From Deltaproteobacteria bacterium (GTDB taxonomy: Bacteria; Myxococcota_A; UBA9160; SZUA-336), in the NCBI GenBank assembly GCA_030624945.1, contig JAUXJB010000055.1:1-8618 (forward strand): a stretch of DNA of 8,618 nucleotides. Reading direction: 5' to 3'. The notes below the pieces were generated by a model. It saw nothing but the letters and a program-made list of their open reading frames with translations, was not told the DNA's origin and made no database searches. How positions within the stretch are numbered: the first letter of the stretch is position 1; every line of letters starts with the position of its first letter. The position numbers and the translations under genes were made by a program. Below, in pieces: positions 6,449 through 8,618 of this stretch.

Positions 6449-7495
6449 TCAGTCCAGGGCCTCCGCGGCTTCGCCGAGCGCCAGGACCACGTGGTAGACG
6501 CTGGTGGCGTTCATGAAGTCGGAGAAGACCTCCCCGGCGCGCGTGAGGTGTTCGTTCCAGCCGCGGTGTCCGGGATCGACGTAGTGCGCGAAGCAGTAAT
6601 CGAGCGCCTGCTGCATGCGTTCGATCTCGCCCCGGACCGCGTGCGCCTTGACGCGCTCCGTCTGCGGCCACAGCCGCTTGGTCGCCGCCACCACTTCCCC
6701 GTCCCGGTCGACCTGATCGAAGACCCCTCCGTCGGCGTCGACGCCGTGGCGGTACGCAAAGTCGAACAGGCCGGGTGCTGCGCTCCGGCCGTGCAGCAAC
6801 CACACCCACTCGAAATGGTGGCCCGGCTCCACGATCCGGCCCTCGGGAGTGGCCAGCGGCTGCCAGCGTTCGTCGAACAACTCCGCCAGGCTGCCGGATT
6901 TCTCGTCGTAGAACCGCTCGTGGAAGAGCCTCACCAGAGCGTCCGCCTCTGCCCGCCAGCCGAGCGCGAGCAGCGCCTCGAGCAGGTGCATGTGGGGGTT
7001 CTGGCGGCGGGGCCCGACGCGTACCTCCCAGGCCTCGCTGGCACCCTCGAAGAAGCCGCCATGGGTCGGGTCGGCAAGCTTCTCCCGCAGCACCTCCCAG
7101 GTGGACTCCGCCAGGGCCCGAGCCTCGCTCTCCCCGCTGGCGCGGTGGTAGTGAGCCAGTGCGAAGAGAGCGAAGGCATGGGCGTAGAGGTCCTTGCTCC
7201 GGTCCTCCGTCGACAGGAACCAGCCCCCATAGCGCGGATCCAGAAACCGGCGCCTGAGGAAGTCGAAGCCGCGGCTCGCGACCTCGAGAGCCCAGCGCTC
7301 CCCGGTCGCGCTGAAGGCGTAGATCTGGCGAGCCTGGACGAGCAGGCGCTTCGCCGAGTCGGGCGCGGGCTGGAGATCGGGCCCCAGGCGATTGTGGAAC
7401 CCCCCGTCCTCGGGATCGACACCGTGCTCGGCCCACAGGGGCAGCAGCTCGTTCGCGACGTGGTCCCGCAGTTCGGCGGCGGAGAGGGGGGACAG
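6449..7495 (-). CDS. AGE-family (N-acylglucosamine 2-epimerase-like) sugar epimerase/isomerase
   Basis: The AGE superfamily has an (alpha/alpha)6-barrel and epimerises or isomerises sugars such as GlcNAc/ManNAc, cellobiose or mannose/fructose. Family blocks are seen in order: ELLPLWAEHGVDPEDGGF, QARQIYAF, QNPHMHLLEALL, EPGHHFEWVWLL, WPQTERVKA and a final YHVVLAL. With a first residue at 7495, the two likely catalytic histidines fall near 226/227 (GHHFEW) and 335 (YHVV). The EPGHHFEW/WPQTER wording resembles D-mannose isomerases more than GlcNAc epimerases, but substrate cannot be settled. Homology begins at about 7495, where the codon is CTG, 4 nt after the bfd stop. No ATG, GTG or TTG lies in frame near there. 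The only conventional start is ATG at 7612, which would add 39 Arg/Ser/Pro-rich residues overlapping bfd by 113 bases. Translation is probably coupled to bfd. The family is sure; the start is not. Confidence 0.88.
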   Translation of the reverse strand: MSPLSAAELRDHVANELLPLWAEHGVDPEDGGFHNRLGPDLQPAPDSAKRLLVQARQIYAFSATGERWALEVASRGFDFLRRRFLDPRYGGWFLSTEDRSKDLYAHAFALFALAHYHRASGESEARALAESTWEVLREKLADPTHGGFFEGASEAWEVRVGPRRQNPHMHLLEALLALGWRAEADALVRLFHERFYDEKSGSLAELFDERWQPLATPEGRIVEPGHHFEWVWLLHGRSAAPGLFDFAYRHGVDADGGVFDQVDRDGEVVAATKRLWPQTERVKAHAVRGEIERMQQALDYCFAHYVDPGHRGWNEHLTRAGEVFSDFMNATSVYHVVLALGEAAEALD

Positions 7496-7499
7496 GCGC

Positions 7500-7724
7500 C
7501 TAGGAGGCGGCGAGCGCGATTTCGTGAGGCGAGTCGGCGGAGATTGGGCTCGCCGCCCTCTGCTCCTGCGCTTCCTCGAGCAGGTCCTCGAGCGTGGGCA
7601 GACACCCGCCACAGCCGGTTCCCGCCCCGAGGCGGCGGCCCAGCTCGTCGAGGCTCGTCGCGCCGCTCAGCACGGCAGTGCGGATCTCGCGGTCGGAGAG
7701 CAGTCGACAGCTACATACGATCAT
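7500..7724 (-). CDS. bfd: Bacterioferritin-associated ferredoxin (Bfd-like [2Fe-2S] protein)
   Basis: Bfd passes electrons to bacterioferritin so that stored iron is reduced and released when iron is scarce. The 74-residue product matches the BFD-like [2Fe-2S] domain. The four cluster cysteines are C4 and C6 (MIVCSCRLLSD) and C38 and C41 (LGAGTGCGGC), with the typical DREIRTAVLSGATSLDELGRRLG helix between. The ATG at 7724 is set by the MIVCSC beginning; an upstream in-frame ATG at 7820 would add a non-homologous stretch. The last 20 residues go beyond the core and are poorly conserved in type. There is no clear Shine-Dalgarno. A Fur-box match lies 24-43 bases upstream, so iron repression is expected. 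No bacterioferritin gene is in the window. The AGE gene follows at once and is probably co-transcribed; fur lies upstream on the same strand. Confidence 0.9.
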   Translation of the reverse strand: MIVCSCRLLSDREIRTAVLSGATSLDELGRRLGAGTGCGGCLPTLEDLLEEAQEQRAASPISADSPHEIALAAS

Positions 7725-7734
7725 GAGTGAGCGC

Positions 7735-7763
7735 AACCTACTGCAAATGAGAATGAAAATCAA
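7735..7763 (-). promoter_or_regulatory. Possible bfd promoter
   Basis: On the minus strand TTGATT (7758-7763) and TAGGTT (7735-7740) are 17 bp apart, a normal -35/-10 spacing. The -10 ends 10 nt before the bfd ATG, so the mRNA would have almost no leader, which fits the missing Shine-Dalgarno. The -10 matches TATAAT at only three positions. Support comes from position, AT-richness and overlap with the Fur box. Confidence 0.35.
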
Positions 7764-7767
7764 TTCC
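7748..7767. promoter_or_regulatory. Fur box upstream of bfd
   Basis: GAGAATGAAAATCAATTCC (7749-7767) matches the classic 19-bp Fur box GATAATGATAATCATTATC at 14 of 19 positions. In the 7-1-7 view, TGAGAATGAAAATCA (7748-7762) matches at 11 of 14. It lies in an AT-rich patch unlike the GC-rich surroundings, just upstream of bfd, and overlaps the probable -35 and spacer. With a fur gene next door, Fur-Fe2+ binding that represses bfd when iron is plentiful is the natural reading. It might also serve in feedback on fur expression, though it lies downstream of fur. Confidence 0.6.
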
Positions 7768-7787
7768 ATCCAACAGAGGATCCGACT

Positions 7788-7815
7788 GGAGCGCTCCGGA
7801 GAGCCCTCTCGAGAG
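7788..7815. repeat. Cluster of three palindromes between fur and bfd
   Basis: GGAGCGCTCC (7788-7797), CTCCGGAG (7794-7801) and CTCTCGAGAG (7806-7815) are perfect palindromes packed into 28 bases downstream of fur and upstream of the bfd Fur box. In RNA the arms can also pair as GCTC/GAGC or GAGAG/CTCTC. They may end fur transcription or bind a regulator. No T-run follows on the minus strand, so a classic intrinsic terminator is not supported. Confidence 0.35.
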
Positions 7816-7858
7816 AACAATCATCAATTTAATCAAAGACTTAGATGATATCCAGCGG

Positions 7859-8305
7859 CTAGGCATCCCGACAGTCCGGGCACAGGCCGTAGAGGTGCAG
7901 GCGGTGCTGGGTCAGCCGGTAGCCCTCCCTCTTGGCGACCTCGTCCAGCTGCTCCTCGATGATCTGGTTGCGAAACTCCACGATCGCGCCGCAGCCCAGG
8001 CAGATCAGGTGGTCGTGGTGCCCGCCCTCGTGCTCGTAGAGGGTCACGCCGTCCCGAAAGTGATGGGCGTTGGCGATCTTGGCGTCCACGAAGAGCTTGA
8101 GCGTGCGGTAGACCGTCGCCGCTCCGATCTCGGGATGGTCGATGCGCACCTGCTCGTACAGGTCCTCGCTCGTGATGTGACCCGGAACTTCGAGAAACGA
8201 GTCGAGAATCGCGTCACGTTGGCGCGTCTTCTTGAGACCGTGTCGGGAGAGGTACTCGGCGAGACGCTCGTGAGCCTCCTCCCAGGTACCGGCGACCCGA
8301 GCCAT
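7859..8305 (-). CDS. fur: Ferric uptake regulator, Fur family
   Basis: Fur is a metal-dependent cytoplasmic repressor that binds Fe2+ and shuts off iron-uptake and iron-release genes. The product of this start has 148 residues, normal for Fur. The N-terminal winged helix holds HGLKKTRQRDAIL and GAATVYRTLKLFVDAKIA (recognition helix). The dimer and metal domain holds the HHDHLICLGCGAIVEF block with its His and CxxC ligands. RLTQHRLHLYGLCPDC at the C-terminus carries the second CxxC, which suggests a structural zinc site. These features favour Fur over Zur, PerR or Mur, but the metal is inferred. I chose ATG at 8305 because MARVAGTWEEAHERL aligns with usual Fur starts. ATG at 8365 would add 20 atypical residues and lies inside an inverted repeat. 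No Shine-Dalgarno is evident. It lies between the XRE gene and bfd, all on the minus strand. Confidence 0.92.
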   Translation of the reverse strand: MARVAGTWEEAHERLAEYLSRHGLKKTRQRDAILDSFLEVPGHITSEDLYEQVRIDHPEIGAATVYRTLKLFVDAKIANAHHFRDGVTLYEHEGGHHDHLICLGCGAIVEFRNQIIEEQLDEVAKREGYRLTQHRLHLYGLCPDCRDA

Positions 8306-8312
8306 TCGTTCG

Positions 8313-8341
8313 ACGCTATCGAGGGCTCGCGAAACTGTCAA
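8313..8341 (-). promoter_or_regulatory. Possible fur promoter (leaderless layout)
   Basis: On the minus strand a perfect TTGACA (8336-8341) and TAGCGT (8313-8318) are 17 bp apart. The -10 ends 7 nt before the ATG at 8305, so transcription would start at the start codon and the mRNA would be leaderless. This agrees with the absence of a Shine-Dalgarno and supports the 8305 start over 8365, which lies upstream of the -35. The -10 matches TATAAT at only three positions. Confidence 0.4.
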
Positions 8342-8361
8342 CGAAACCCCGGTCCGCGAGT

Positions 8362-8412
8362 CCATTGCGCAAAGGCAATGGCGCGGCCCGCCGAAGAGCG
8401 TGCCGCGCCATT
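8362..8412. repeat. Overlapping inverted repeats upstream of fur
   Basis: AATGGCGCGGC (8377-8387) and GCCGCGCCATT (8402-8412) are a perfect 11-bp inverted repeat with a 14-base loop. The inner arm also belongs to a second repeat: CCATTGC (8362-8368) and GCAATGG (8375-8381), 7 bp with a 6-base loop. The two pairings share 8377-8381 and exclude each other. They lie about 20 bp above the TTGACA of the fur promoter. They may be an operator for a dimeric regulator, a readthrough-sensing RNA switch, or the stop of the XRE transcript. Confidence 0.45.
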
Positions 8413-8423
8413 ATGTAAGCCTG

Positions 8424-8442
8424 AGCGGGCTCGCAGCCCGCT
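8424..8442 (-). terminator. Hairpin just after the XRE gene
   Basis: AGCGGGCT (8424-8431) and AGCCCGCT (8435-8442) form a perfect GC-rich 8-bp stem with a 3-base loop. On the minus strand it begins 7 bases after the stop codon of the XRE gene, the usual terminator position. No T-run follows (CAGGCTTACAT), so it is either a weak intrinsic terminator or an RNA 3'-end stabiliser. Confidence 0.45.
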
Positions 8443-8448
8443 GGGAAA

Positions 8449-8618
8449 TCAGTCGAGGAAGACCTGATCCTTGTCCTCGAAGCGCATGCCGAGCGCCAGC
8501 AGGATCTTGCGCTTGGTGTCCATCCGACAGTTCATGCCCTTCTCCACCGAGTGGATCGTTCGCAGCGCCACCTTGGCCTTGCGGGCGAGCTGGGCCTGGG
8601 TCATGAGCTTGTCTTCGC
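8449..8618 (-). CDS. XRE-family helix-turn-helix regulator, C-terminal part (5' end off the right edge)
   Basis: The frame enters at the window end and stops at TGA (8449-8451), giving 55 visible residues. They contain an XRE/HTH_3 domain: LMTQAQLARKAKVALRTIHSVEKG is the second and recognition-helix part, followed by DTKRKILLALGMRF and a short FEDKDQVFLD tail. The wording TQAQLARKAKV...RTIHSVEKG is typical of small DNA-binding repressors. It lies 143 bases upstream of fur on the same strand, with three inverted repeats between that could be its own or another regulator's binding sites. Whether it is a free-standing regulator or an antitoxin cannot be told without the missing N-terminus and its upstream neighbour. 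Confidence 0.8.
   Translation of the reverse strand, partial: EDKLMTQAQLARKAKVALRTIHSVEKGMNCRMDTKRKILLALGMRFEDKDQVFLD

Noticed and set aside
6372..7436. A second 354-codon minus-strand frame overlapping the AGE gene
   Set aside because: Its product is Arg/Gly/Pro-rich low complexity, typical of an out-of-frame reading of a GC-rich gene.
6491..7726. A 411-codon open frame on the plus strand opposite the AGE and bfd genes
   Set aside because: The minus strand carries clear AGE and Bfd families; this frame is a GC-rich mirror with no family motifs.
7821..7835. A second Fur-box-like sequence (TCATCAATTTAATCA)
   Set aside because: It matches the 7-1-7 consensus at only about nine of 14 positions, no better than expected in an AT-rich patch.
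8306..8365. Longer Fur starting at ATG 8365
   Set aside because: The extra 20 residues do not resemble Fur N-termini, the ATG lies inside an inverted repeat, and a TTGACA promoter box lies downstream of it.
8316..8411. A 31-codon upstream frame in the fur leader (ATG at 8411, stop at 8316-8318)
   Set aside because: It has no ribosome-binding site and the best promoter candidate lies within it, so it is probably not transcribed as a leader; kept only as a remote possibility.
1..8618. Mobile elements, CRISPR arrays, tRNA or rRNA genes
   Set aside because: No transposase or integrase, no regularly spaced direct repeats, and no tRNA- or rRNA-like segment was seen on either strand by eye.

Overview
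The window looks like a high-GC bacterial chromosome. Third codon positions are mostly G or C, several genes have Shine-Dalgarno (SD) sequences, and there are bacterial Fur, Bfd, GloB and XRE proteins. The style (a myxobacterial-like Fur N-terminus, lysine-rich tails, a short acidic/hydrophobic hypothetical protein) suggests a deltaproteobacterial or related lineage, but that is an impression and was not tested. I see no rRNA, tRNA, CRISPR array, transposase or phage gene. Genes are tightly packed and no gene-free stretch exceeds 300 bases.

Left part (1-3075). A minus-strand gene starts at 120 and runs off the left edge. It diverges from a stand-alone RecB/Cas4-like PD-(D/E)XK nuclease with four cysteines suited to an iron-sulfur cluster (300-1160). 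Glyoxalase II, gloB (1222-2022), follows and converges on a small Rieske [2Fe-2S] ferredoxin (2038-2361, minus). The Rieske gene diverges from an exported protein built of about five 40-residue repeats (2419-3075).

Central part (3228-6432) is the most notable. A 74-residue protein of unknown function (3275-3499) precedes both subunits of DNA topoisomerase VI: top6B (3539-5215) and top6A (5215-6432), overlapping by one base. Topo VI is the type IIB topoisomerase usual in archaea and plants and patchy in bacteria. All catalytic motifs of both subunits are visible, so a working A2B2 enzyme is expected. Both subunits carry an extra N-terminal Lys/Arg-rich tail. A 9-bp inverted repeat buries the SD of the leading small gene, which suggests regulated translation.

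Right part (6449-8618, all minus). In transcription order there is the 3' end of an XRE helix-turn-helix regulator, fur, bfd (bacterioferritin-associated ferredoxin) and an AGE-family sugar epimerase/isomerase. A good Fur-box match sits just upstream of bfd, so Fur very likely represses bfd in response to iron. The AGE gene begins 4 nt after the bfd stop and has no ATG, GTG or TTG at its expected start, which points to translational coupling or a non-canonical start. gloB, bfd and fur lack a clear SD and each has a TAGNNT hexamer 7-10 nt before its ATG, a layout typical of leaderless mRNAs. The fur upstream region holds several inverted repeats.
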